A stretch of 28,941 bases of DNA from a virus: positions 1-28,941 of the IMG/VR virus record IMGVR_UViG_3300042291_000136. One strand, given 5' to 3'. Under the pieces are notes generated by a model. It had not been told where the DNA came from and did no database searches. It saw only the letters and a program-made list of their open reading frames with translations. Position 1 is the first letter of the stretch. Every line of letters starts with the position of its first letter. Both the position numbers and the translations under genes were made by a program. This document shows, piece after piece, positions 14,486-20,907 of this stretch.

Positions 14486-15049
14486 TTATAATTCGTCAGG
14501 CAACGGGTCTTCTAGTATATCAGATTCCATGAATTTTTCAAGACCTTTGACCTTTGGTTTCTTCTTTTCGTTCTTCTTTTCCTCATAAGTTTGAATGAAT
14601 TCCGAAATGTTGTCATACAACACGAACTGTTTCATATTACCATCCGAGTCTTCATACATTTCACCAGAATCTAGAATACCAAACTGCTGAGTCGCTTTGT
14701 ACTTCACATACAATTGTTTCTTTTCTTTTTGAATTCTGCGTAAGAATGCAAAGTAAATTACCTGTGTAAAGTATGCGAACGGATTGGAAGACTTTGTTGG
14801 ATCAAAGTTTCTGAAATACATGATGCAGTTTTCAATACCATCACAGATCATCTCCTCACGGAAAGAATATGAAATGAAGTTTGGCTTTCTGGATAGATGG
14901 TTTGCAATCTTCAGGAAGCACTCACCAATGTAGTTTGGTATGATTGGCTCTTCTTTGCCCGCTTCTTTGGCAGCATCACATGCGGCTCTGTAGCTGATCA
15001 GTGCGGCTAGAAAGTCCGCGTTGTTTACGTAGTGTTTCGCTTTTGTCAT
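14486..15049 (-). CDS. 55: Late transcription sigma factor gp55
   Basis: This 187-aa protein is the size of T4 gp55 (185 aa) and has the family's reduced sigma70 layout. The sigma region 2-like core includes YIGECFLKIANHLSRKPNF, EEMICDGIENCIMYFRNFDP and NPFAYFTQVIYFAFLRRIQKEKKQLYVKY. The C-terminal tail is acidic and probably contacts the polymerase and clamp. gp55 directs host RNA polymerase to TATAAATA boxes, and several of these occur ahead of virion genes in this window, which supports the call. The ribosome site is weak (TAGGTAAT). It lies between the nucleotidyltransferase and the LSm-like gene. Confidence 0.92.
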   Translation of the reverse strand: MTKAKHYVNNADFLAALISYRAACDAAKEAGKEEPIIPNYIGECFLKIANHLSRKPNFISYSFREEMICDGIENCIMYFRNFDPTKSSNPFAYFTQVIYFAFLRRIQKEKKQLYVKYKATQQFGILDSGEMYEDSDGNMKQFVLYDNISEFIQTYEEKKNEKKKPKVKGLEKFMESDILEDPLPDEL

Positions 15050-15070
15050 TATGATTACCTAAAATATCAC

Positions 15071-15100
15071 TTGACAGGTCATGGAGTACTGTCATATAAT
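15071..15100 (+). promoter_or_regulatory. Consensus sigma70 promoter on the plus strand (antisense)
   Basis: TTGACA (15071-15076) and TATAAT (15095-15100) are both perfect, with an 18-base spacer. TGACAG and CTGTCA (15072-15077 and 15089-15094) form an inverted repeat between the boxes. It points away from gene 55, into the antisense strand of the LSm-like gene and the uvsW C-terminal fragment. No plus-strand gene follows. Confidence 0.5.
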
Positions 15101-15121
15101 GGGGGTGTTGGGTGTTTAGAA

Positions 15122-15535
15122 TTAGTGTATTGTTTGTTTAGTAGTACTTGGTTCTTGAAGTAGTTCTTCTGAATCATCTTCTAGATCAAGTTCTTCATCA
15201 GAGTCAAAATCATCAAGTAGTGATTCATCAATCTGATCAGTGAAGTTTGAAATCATTTCGTTAGCTTCAACGACTGCATTGTTATAGTATTCAATCAATG
15301 CTGTTCTTGGCTCAACGATAGTAAGAACCTCATTCATAGAAATACATGCGGAGTTTGTTTGAACGAGTTCCATAGGTAACCATGGAGACATTAGCAACAT
15401 TGATTTACCGGCAGACAGCCTCTTATAAAAGAGTGTCATCGGGTCATACATCTCTATGATGCCATTGCTATTCAGATGGTAAGAAGTAATGATATCTTCA
15501 CCATCTTTGAGCCTAATAATTCTAACATTATCCAT
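15122..15535 (-). CDS. LSm-like (Sm-fold) conserved phage protein
   Basis: The N-terminal 80 residues look like a small Sm/LSm-type barrel: MDNVRIIRLKDGEDIITSYH, then GIIEMYDPMTLFYK, MLLMSPWLPMELVQTNS and ISMNEVLTIVEP. The last 45 residues are strongly acidic (DESLLDDFDSDEELDLEDD). A protein with this N-terminal pattern is a regular neighbour of gene 55 in T4-like cyanophages, where it is described only as a hypothetical LSm-like protein. RNA binding or interaction with the late transcription machinery is inferred from fold and position. The ATG overlaps the stop of the uvsW C-terminal fragment by 8 bp. It is the first gene read antisense by the plus-strand promoter at 15071-15100. Confidence 0.7.
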   Translation of the reverse strand: MDNVRIIRLKDGEDIITSYHLNSNGIIEMYDPMTLFYKRLSAGKSMLLMSPWLPMELVQTNSACISMNEVLTIVEPRTALIEYYNNAVVEANEMISNFTDQIDESLLDDFDSDEELDLEDDSEELLQEPSTTKQTIH

Positions 15536-15830
15536 TTTTTATATCTATCTTGTAAAACTTATAAGAGAATTTCTCCTCTTCATATATTTTAGCACGGGCC
15601 ACAAAATGTTTCAAGGTAAAATTGGTGTGTTTACCTGTTCTAAAATCATCAGCAATATCATATAAAGTCGCAGAGTCTTTGTTGTCACCCTTACGTAAGA
15701 CACGACCTAGAGATTGCAGATTACGAATCCGAGACTTTGATGGTGATGCAAAGATCGCATTGTGTAGATTCTTTATATTTATGCCCGTAGAAAAAGGTGC
15801 CGAAAGAAGCAATAATAATGCAACCTTCAC
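15528..15830 (-). CDS. uvsW: UvsW helicase, C-terminal fragment (separated and frameshifted)
   Basis: From FSTGINIKNLHNAIFASPSK onward this is the C-terminal part of UvsW: motif V is STGINI and motif VI is NLQSLGRVLRKG, matching T4 'STGISVKNL...QTIGRVLRK'. The conserved residues just before it (GCIIIASFGTF, coded at 15825-15792) are in another frame. A T5 run at 15791-15795 shifts the reading by +1, and reading only four Ts would restore GTFSTG. No good start codon exists in the C-terminal frame: the GTG at 15830 overlaps a strong AAAGGAGG. Separate translation, frameshifting, or a sequencing or genuine mutation are all possible. Alone it cannot be a helicase, since motifs I-III are on the other fragment. 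Confidence 0.75.
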   Translation of the reverse strand: MKVALLLLLSAPFSTGINIKNLHNAIFASPSKSRIRNLQSLGRVLRKGDNKDSATLYDIADDFRTGKHTNFTLKHFVARAKIYEEEKFSYKFYKIDIKNG

Positions 15831-16702
15831 CTCCTTTCGTAATTTTATCCGGCTTCATTTTGTTTCCTTTTATTTTTTCTAGACTCTAACATATTGTTTC
15901 TCCAAACAGGATCATTCCACTTTTCCTTCAGTGCGCTTCCATCTGATCCTCGTGGTTTTCGGGTTTTCATTTTGTCGCGAAAGTTTGGATCATTTTTCCA
16001 CTTTTCTTTTATTTTCTCACTAGCAGCTTTTCTCTTGTTTTCATCACCATTTACTTCACTCATTTTTGACTTAAATTTTTGTAAAAAAGCCTCATCCTCA
16101 TAGCGTTTTTTGGTTCCAATAACCTGTTTATGTGCACCATGTGTTATGTAGTGGTTTACCATTTGTTCAGATTTACTTCGCTTTTTGTCTTCTGTCCAAT
16201 ATTCCATCATCGCAGTTTTTCTTTTTTTCACAGATTCATCTGTGTGGGACAACCTATTTTGATTGACATAAGACCAACCTCCTTTTCCTCCAGAATTTAG
16301 ATTATATGACATTTCATCATCCGGAGAAATCAAACTATTTTCAACATCATTCATCTGAGACTCATCCTCACATAACTGAATAATTTGTTTTTCAAAATTT
16401 TCAATTCCATACTTAGCTATGGCTTTTCTTATGAGTGTTCCTGAACCCATGTAATTGTCGTTAGGATTTTCTGTAATATGTTTACCTATGTAAAATCTGC
16501 CGTTTATTTTGTTTATTATCCTATATATCGTGTAGTATTTCATATTGACTCCAGTAGACTACTTTTTATTATTTAGTATCCAACGGGCATCAATATCATC
16601 AGTTTCAGTAATATATTTTGCTTTTTTTGTTGTGCCGTCTGTCAGCGGTATCAATTCGTTTTCCGAACATTTGATTTTAGTGTCACCAAACTCAAAAAGT
16701 AG
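15826..16702 (-). mobile_element. Endonuclease-carrying insertion inside uvsW
   Basis: The 7-bp sequence AGGTGAA occurs at 16703-16709 (end of the native N-terminal part) and at 15826-15832 (start of the C-terminal part), in the same helicase frame. Removing one copy plus the sequence between would join PLEGE directly to GCIIIASFG, as expected for intact UvsW. The 877-bp insert holds 49 codons fused to the N-terminal fragment and a GIY-YIG endonuclease gene. There is little non-coding space, so a group I intron core is unlikely. Confidence 0.7.
15845..16543 (-). CDS. GIY-YIG homing endonuclease inside uvsW
   Basis: The N-terminal catalytic domain has YTIYRIINKINGRFYIGKH (GIY and YIG equivalents), then NYMGSGTLIRKAIAKYG, and a metal-ligand Glu in MNDVENSLI. 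The C-terminal half is lysine-rich, with repeated short helices such as SKMSEVNGDENKRKAASEKIKEKW and SALKEKWNDPVWRNNM. These are NUMOD3-like DNA-binding modules continuing to the stop codon. The size (232 aa) fits T4 Seg/Mob-like enzymes. The ATG lies 15 bp after the uvsW N-terminal stop with TGGAG as ribosome site. The AT-rich, Lys-rich coding differs from uvsW itself, which fits recent acquisition. It probably cuts intact uvsW alleles. Confidence 0.87.
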   Translation of the reverse strand: MKYYTIYRIINKINGRFYIGKHITENPNDNYMGSGTLIRKAIAKYGIENFEKQIIQLCEDESQMNDVENSLISPDDEMSYNLNSGGKGGWSYVNQNRLSHTDESVKKRKTAMMEYWTEDKKRSKSEQMVNHYITHGAHKQVIGTKKRYEDEAFLQKFKSKMSEVNGDENKRKAASEKIKEKWKNDPNFRDKMKTRKPRGSDGSALKEKWNDPVWRNNMLESRKNKRKQNEAG

Positions 16703-17887
16703 TTCACCTTCTAGTGGATGTGAGTCCGTAAGGTGACGAATCTGTTCACGAGTTTCAACATCTGTGCCACCATGCACAAAGAATACCTTACGATCTTTCT
16801 TCTCAGCGTCAATCAGTCGCATCAATTCTTTGCCGTGTTTTTCAACCAACTGAAACAAAATCAGTGAGTTGCCTTTCAGCGACAGTGCTAGATTCTTGAT
16901 GAATGCATTTCGCTGTGGACACTTTACCAAGTAATCTATCTCAGCTTGATAGTCCCAACCACGACTCAGTTTACACACTTCATCTGAGTATTTCAGTATC
17001 AAGCATTTGATTTTCAATGATGATACTTGATCATTGTCCATCAATTCTTTTGTTGTAATCACCTTCAGTACAGGACCAAACAGACCCTCTAAGACTAGCT
17101 TGTGTGTCTGTGTGCCATCTAGTGTGCCTGTACAACCTATGCGATATTCTGTGTTCTCCAGATTTGACATGATAGTTGACAAGGACTTTGCTTTGAAGTC
17201 GTGTGCTTCATCGCCTAGAACAAAATCAAACTGTTCAAAATATTCTTTAGGTAAATTGTATATTGATTGCCATGTGGTGATGGTCAAAAACTTATCTGTG
17301 CTTTTGTCTTTGCCTGCATACTGTCTGTGACAGTATTGATCTGAGTCATAACCATATGATTTGAAATCAGAAAACATCTGTTCAGCAAGTGATGTTCTCG
17401 GAACAATTAGCAATCCTTTCTTGCAATTCTGTTGAATGTGACGTATAATCAGATACAGAATGAAAGACTTGCCACTTGATGTAGGAGATAGTAACAGTGC
17501 TCTCTTGTTACGTATTGCATGAACGAACGCATCAATCTGATAGTCACGCTGCTCTAGATGCTTTGGAATGCCCAGGGTCTCAATAAAGTCTTTTGCTTCT
17601 TTGATTGAGAAATTTTCTAATGCGTCTATTGACTTATCGTACACGACGGTGTACTCTCGGTCATCACAGAATTTTTGAATATATGGAATTAGCCCATAGT
17701 AAATTGTGTTGTCTTTGATCGAGTAAAGTCTGATCCTGCCGTCCCAAAGTTTGTTCTTGAATGCTGGAACAAACTGGTATCCTGGAACCATAAAAGTAAA
17801 GTGGTCTGATATTTCTTGAGCCAGACTTCGCTCACACTTTATATGCACAAATGCTTCATTCACTTTACTAATAATTAGATCACTCAT
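16559..17887 (-). CDS. uvsW: UvsW recombination helicase, N-terminal fragment with extra tail
   Basis: Residues 1-395 are the N-terminal domain and RecA-like domain 1 of UvsW plus the start of domain 2. Motif I is SPTSSGKS (134-141), motif II is LGDEAHDF (224-231), motif III is GCTGTLDG (251-258), and VFFVHGGTDVETREQIRHL (368-386) corresponds to T4 VFYVSGEVDTETRN. UvsW is a DExH branch-migration helicase that dissolves R-loops and D-loops and drives the switch to recombination-dependent replication. After PLEGE the frame continues for 47 non-UvsW residues (LLFEFGDTKIKCSENELIPL, then TDGTTKKAKYITETDDI), vaguely like intein block B. Motifs V and VI are missing and lie in a separate fragment about 0.73 kb downstream. 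The start overlaps the uvsY stop. Confidence 0.88.
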   Translation of the reverse strand: MSDLIISKVNEAFVHIKCERSLAQEISDHFTFMVPGYQFVPAFKNKLWDGRIRLYSIKDNTIYYGLIPYIQKFCDDREYTVVYDKSIDALENFSIKEAKDFIETLGIPKHLEQRDYQIDAFVHAIRNKRALLLSPTSSGKSFILYLIIRHIQQNCKKGLLIVPRTSLAEQMFSDFKSYGYDSDQYCHRQYAGKDKSTDKFLTITTWQSIYNLPKEYFEQFDFVLGDEAHDFKAKSLSTIMSNLENTEYRIGCTGTLDGTQTHKLVLEGLFGPVLKVITTKELMDNDQVSSLKIKCLILKYSDEVCKLSRGWDYQAEIDYLVKCPQRNAFIKNLALSLKGNSLILFQLVEKHGKELMRLIDAEKKDRKVFFVHGGTDVETREQIRHLTDSHPLEGELLFEFGDTKIKCSENELIPLTDGTTKKAKYITETDDIDARWILNNKK

Positions 17888-18321
17888 TATACACCCTGTA
17901 TGAATCGCTCCCAGTCAATTAGAGATTTTAGTTGGAACGTTCTACTATGTAGTTCTTTCAAAACAGACTCGCAGTAGCTAATGATCTGCTCATTCATTCG
18001 TCTAGCAGCAAGATACTTGTTCATGTCCTCATCAGCGTCCATGTAAGTTGCGATATCAGACTTCAGTACAAATGGAAATGGTTCCCATCCATGCCTCTTC
18101 AAGTCTTCATTTGTCATCTTACCTGTGTAGTATTCCCACTTGATTTTCTTCATGCGGTTGTACTTGAACTCCAAGTCTTGAAGCTGGTACTTGTGGTGTG
18201 ATAAGATGTTTAGGTACTTTGCGTGGAGCTTAGGTATGTCTAACATTGCTTTGCCAGGTTCTGTCCTGTCAACGTTAGCATCTTTTATCCACTCATTCAT
18301 AATTTCATCAAGTTTGCTCAT
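17887..18321 (-). CDS. uvsY: UvsY recombination mediator
   Basis: This 144-aa protein is the size of T4 UvsY (137 aa) and lies immediately before uvsW, as in T4 relatives. It is largely helical, with LDIPKLHAKYLNILSHHKYQ, the family-typical KIKWEYYTGKMTNEDL (T4 has KARLDYYSG), FVLKSDIATYMDADEDMNKY and a C-terminal CESVLKELHSRTFQLKSLIDW (T4 has CSGALDAIKSRGFAIKHI). UvsY helps UvsX displace gp32 from single-stranded DNA during strand exchange. A good AGGAG ribosome site precedes the ATG. Its stop overlaps the uvsW start. Confidence 0.92.
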   Translation of the reverse strand: MSKLDEIMNEWIKDANVDRTEPGKAMLDIPKLHAKYLNILSHHKYQLQDLEFKYNRMKKIKWEYYTGKMTNEDLKRHGWEPFPFVLKSDIATYMDADEDMNKYLAARRMNEQIISYCESVLKELHSRTFQLKSLIDWERFIQGV

Positions 18322-18350
18322 AATAATCTCCTAACTGGAGTCTACACTAA

Positions 18351-18887
18351 TTAGGTTATTTTTTCAATGTTATAGTAGGTAAATCTGATGGACACATCAG
18401 CCGTCAGTACGTTGTCTGGTGTATCTTGTGAAGACAACACAAAAGATGATAGTGACGTTGGGAATGCATCAAAGAATTTGAATCTGACAATAGGCGTATA
18501 TGATGATGAATACACTGTCAACGTTGCATCGGAGAACTGTGGTTGTGGCTTATCTGCATACTTGTTTAGCTTAGACAAGTTTTTATACTCTTCAAATTTT
18601 TCTGGAAAAGTCATACCTCTGATCCAGTCATGAATCTCTAGCCAAGAGGACATCTTTTCATCTATGGCAAAAGTCACGTTCATGATATCATATATTGCTT
18701 TTTCACCAGGTGAATACATCTCAACAAATGGTGTAACGATTGGAATCTCACCCAAAGAGATGCCAGGAACCGAGACTGCTTGGCAAAAGAATTGCAAGTT
18801 AGGAACTCTACTGAACGTCAAGTGAAACTTGTTCGGGTGTAGAAAGTTCTGATTGTCTGGTGTGTTTGATAGTGCTATACTTGTCAT
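18351..18887 (-). CDS. 3: Tail-tube-fold structural protein at the gene 3 position (tail completion)
   Basis: This 178-aa protein resembles the tail-tube fold: NKFHLTFSRVPNLQFFCQAV, SVPGISLGEIP, YDIMNVTFAIDEKMSSWLEI with HDWIRGM, and a final strand pair VLTADVSIRFTYYNI. The tail tube protein in this window has comparable 'LPG' and 'IINDEDFIIRNAFERWMNG' positions. In T4-like cyanophages the gene between 23 and uvsY is gene 3, the tail-terminator/completion protein, which supports that label. A baseplate tube initiator (gp48/gp54-like) is the alternative. The start is unusual: a TATAAATA late box ends 6 bp before the ATG and no ribosome site is visible, suggesting leaderless translation or coupling to the upstream endonuclease gene. 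Confidence 0.65.
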   Translation of the reverse strand: MTSIALSNTPDNQNFLHPNKFHLTFSRVPNLQFFCQAVSVPGISLGEIPIVTPFVEMYSPGEKAIYDIMNVTFAIDEKMSSWLEIHDWIRGMTFPEKFEEYKNLSKLNKYADKPQPQFSDATLTVYSSSYTPIVRFKFFDAFPTSLSSFVLSSQDTPDNVLTADVSIRFTYYNIEKIT

Positions 18888-18892
18888 GATAC

Positions 18893-18900
18893 TATTTATA
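18893..18900 (-). promoter_or_regulatory. Late promoter box TATAAATA
   Basis: A perfect box on the minus strand overlaps the stop codon of the HNH gene. The next ATG (18887) begins 6 bp further on, so the expected transcript start lies at or near the start codon itself. Confidence 0.6.
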
Positions 18901-19447
18901 CAATCTTTTTACATGTCCAGCCTTTGATGTGACTTCTGGACATATTGCCTTGATCAAATCCATTCTCCCTACAAAACTTAGTCAAGTTAGTTACTTCAAA
19001 TGATACACCCTCTGGATTGGTCATTTGATATTTCTTCTGTCTGGTCTCAGCAACTCTTTGTTTTTGATATTCAGTATTCTTTTTACCCCAACGCCTTGTT
19101 TTTTGAACATGTTCTGGTGTAAGTTTTTTGCCTTTTTTGGCTAAACTCATTTTTTGTTTAGATTCTTCTGAGTATTTGAAAGTCTTCCTGAATGCACTGA
19201 TCTTTTCTCCGAAACCATCCGGCTTCTTGACTCCTTTCTGCGACATAGCGATCTGTCTTAGAATTTCGTCTTTTCCTATTTGACCAGTTAGTCCTAGCCA
19301 AGCCCAGCGATCCTCATCTCTGCCGTTTGTCTCATACAATATTCTATGAGCTTCCGCATGTTCCTCTATTGTCAACTCTATCAAATTTGATGGATCATCT
19401 GAGCCACCGGCATGCCTTGGTACTATATGGTGTTTATGTTTTATCAT
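18896..19447 (-). CDS. HNH homing endonuclease
   Basis: The N-terminus holds the compact HNH motif KHKHHIVPRHAGGSDDPSNL, followed by IELTIEEHAEAHRILYE, with His and Asn residues in the expected order. The middle contains NUMOD3-like repeats (YSEESKQKMSLAKKGKKLTP, EHVQKTRRWGKKN). The C-terminus has a helix-turn-helix-like module (SFEVTNLTKFCRENGFDQGN, then MSRSHIKGW). This is a typical phage free-standing homing endonuclease of 183 aa. It lies between the capsid gene and the gene 3 position, after the capsid terminator, and has its own late promoter box 33 bp upstream. The ribosome site is poor. Its end supplies the late box for the next gene. Confidence 0.88.
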   Translation of the reverse strand: MIKHKHHIVPRHAGGSDDPSNLIELTIEEHAEAHRILYETNGRDEDRWAWLGLTGQIGKDEILRQIAMSQKGVKKPDGFGEKISAFRKTFKYSEESKQKMSLAKKGKKLTPEHVQKTRRWGKKNTEYQKQRVAETRQKKYQMTNPEGVSFEVTNLTKFCRENGFDQGNMSRSHIKGWTCKKIV

Positions 19448-19479
19448 CTTATAATTTGTTTTAGTTTACGAATTATATG

Positions 19480-19487
19480 TATTTATA
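19480..19487 (-). promoter_or_regulatory. Late promoter box TATAAATA
   Basis: A perfect box on the minus strand lies between the capsid terminator and the HNH gene, 33 bp before its ATG. It allows expression past the terminator of gene 23. Confidence 0.7.
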
Positions 19488-19489
19488 CA

Positions 19490-19517
19490 ACAAAAAGAGG
19501 GAACCGAAGTTCCCTCT
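19490..19517 (-). terminator. Rho-independent terminator of the capsid gene (UUCG tetraloop)
   Basis: On the minus strand a perfect 9-bp stem, AGAGGGAAC with GTTCCCTCT, closes a TTCG tetraloop and is followed by a T-run. The stem arms are 19509-19517 and 19496-19504. It lies 43 bp after the capsid stop codon. Confidence 0.9.
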
Positions 19518-19559
19518 AAAATATCTCTCTTTATGGAGATTTATTTCCTTACATAATGC

Positions 19560-20885
19560 TTACATTATGTTGACGATTTTAAATGCGCGATAGTAGTTGT
19601 TCTTACCTGCGTTCAAGTTGCCTGCGCCTTGCGCTGTACCTTCAGCGAATGGGTTAGCAACTAGACCGTAACGAGTCTTGAAGCCAATTTTTGGCTGGAA
19701 GGTGTTAGTGTCAACTGCGCGAACCATTTGCAAAGGAACGTATGGGCAGTAGAACATACCTGCGTCATATGCGTTAGAACCTTTGTAACCAACAACTGCG
19801 AACTCAGATGTGGATGCTGTTGGGAAGTATGGATCGATATAGACCTTGATACGACCGAACAATGTACCAGCAAATGTGTTGCCTGTGTCGTCAACTTGCA
19901 AGCTAACTTGGCTAGCCAAAGCGGATTGATAATCCAACAGACCTGCCATTGCAAATGCGGAAGCAACATCAGAAGAGCAGATTAGGGTGTTACCCTTACC
20001 GCGACGAGTCAACTTAGCAATTTGGTTAGCTTCGCGTTCAATTTGGAATGCCAAACCTTTAACTTTTTCAACCATCCAACGACCGTTAGAGTCTGTGTCC
20101 AAGTCAAAAGTACCAGCTGTTGTAGTACCAACCAATGCGCCTGGCTTAGCAACTGTGTAAACAGTACGCAGAACTTCGCGGTTGATTTCAGCAAGAATTT
20201 CGCTAGAAAGGATGTTGCTCAATTCAGTTTCAGCGTCAAGACCATGAACTGCTTTCAAGTCTTGTGCCAATTCCATTGAGTACTCAGCCTTCAATGCGCG
20301 AGTCTTAGCTGTAACGGTAACTTTCTCGATAGAGAAGCCCATTTCAACTGGAGTCAAGCCTTCAGCAGTAGCTGTAGGCATTGCAGTTGCTGTGTTAGCG
20401 TTAAAAATCTGGAATGGACCGTCAGAAGTTGTGGACTTCATCGTCAATGCTTGCTGCGCACCTTCACCGGAGAAGCTGGTGTTAGCTTCGTTGTAAAAAG
20501 CCTCAGCGCCGCTTGATGCTGCACGGTCAGTACCATACATAGAACGCATTGCGAAAATCATGCCGGTAGGTCCAGTCATTGGCTGAACACCGCAGATATC
20601 GTAAGCGATCAAGTTAGGTAGCGAACGGCGAACCAAGCTGATCAAGATTGGATCGAAACCTGCTACTGGACCAGTAGTAGTTGCACCACCACCAAAACCA
20701 CCTGTACCGGCAGAGTTAGTTGGAGCAGTTTCGTTTAGCATACCAGCGTCTTTTTGCATCGCTTGAATTTGGTTCTCAAGAACGACCGCAGTAACGGCGC
20801 GCTTGTATGGATCTGTGATCTTTGGAAGATCAGCATGTTCTAGGACCGGAGCCCATTTTTGTTGTAGTTGTTCGGAAAGAAACAT
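19560..20885 (-). CDS. 23: Major capsid protein gp23
   Basis: This 441-aa protein of the gp23 family (T4 gp23 is 521 aa) is nearer the size seen in cyanophage relatives. Signature segments are LISLVRRSLPNLIAYDICGV, QPMTGPTGMIFAMRSMYG, IEKVTVTAKTRALKAEYSME with LAQDLKAVHGLDAE, and the C-terminal CPYVPLQMVRAVDTNTFQPK. The N-terminal propeptide is probably removed by gp21 after LNE (Glu52), matching the family's L/I-x-E cleavage rule. Upstream is scaffold gene 22 and a good AAGGAG ribosome site; downstream is a strong UUCG terminator. Codon use appears more regular and GC-richer than in the endonuclease genes, fitting high expression. Confidence 0.96.
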   Translation of the reverse strand: MFLSEQLQQKWAPVLEHADLPKITDPYKRAVTAVVLENQIQAMQKDAGMLNETAPTNSAGTGGFGGGATTTGPVAGFDPILISLVRRSLPNLIAYDICGVQPMTGPTGMIFAMRSMYGTDRAASSGAEAFYNEANTSFSGEGAQQALTMKSTTSDGPFQIFNANTATAMPTATAEGLTPVEMGFSIEKVTVTAKTRALKAEYSMELAQDLKAVHGLDAETELSNILSSEILAEINREVLRTVYTVAKPGALVGTTTAGTFDLDTDSNGRWMVEKVKGLAFQIEREANQIAKLTRRGKGNTLICSSDVASAFAMAGLLDYQSALASQVSLQVDDTGNTFAGTLFGRIKVYIDPYFPTASTSEFAVVGYKGSNAYDAGMFYCPYVPLQMVRAVDTNTFQPKIGFKTRYGLVANPFAEGTAQGAGNLNAGKNNYYRAFKIVNIM

Positions 20886-20907
20886 CTAATATCTCCTTGT
20901 TATATGA

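Noticed and set aside
15826-16709. Group I intron carrying the endonuclease in uvsW
   Set aside because: Nearly the whole insert is coding: 15 bp lie before the endonuclease and about 15 bp after it, and its repeat-rich C-terminus runs to the stop. There is too little free sequence for the catalytic core, and no core elements were recognised by eye. A covariance search would be decisive.
15826-16709. Complete, functional intein in UvsW
   Set aside because: There is no N-terminal Cys/Ser block A, no HN before the C-extein, and stop codons separate the pieces. Only a partial block B-like stretch remains.
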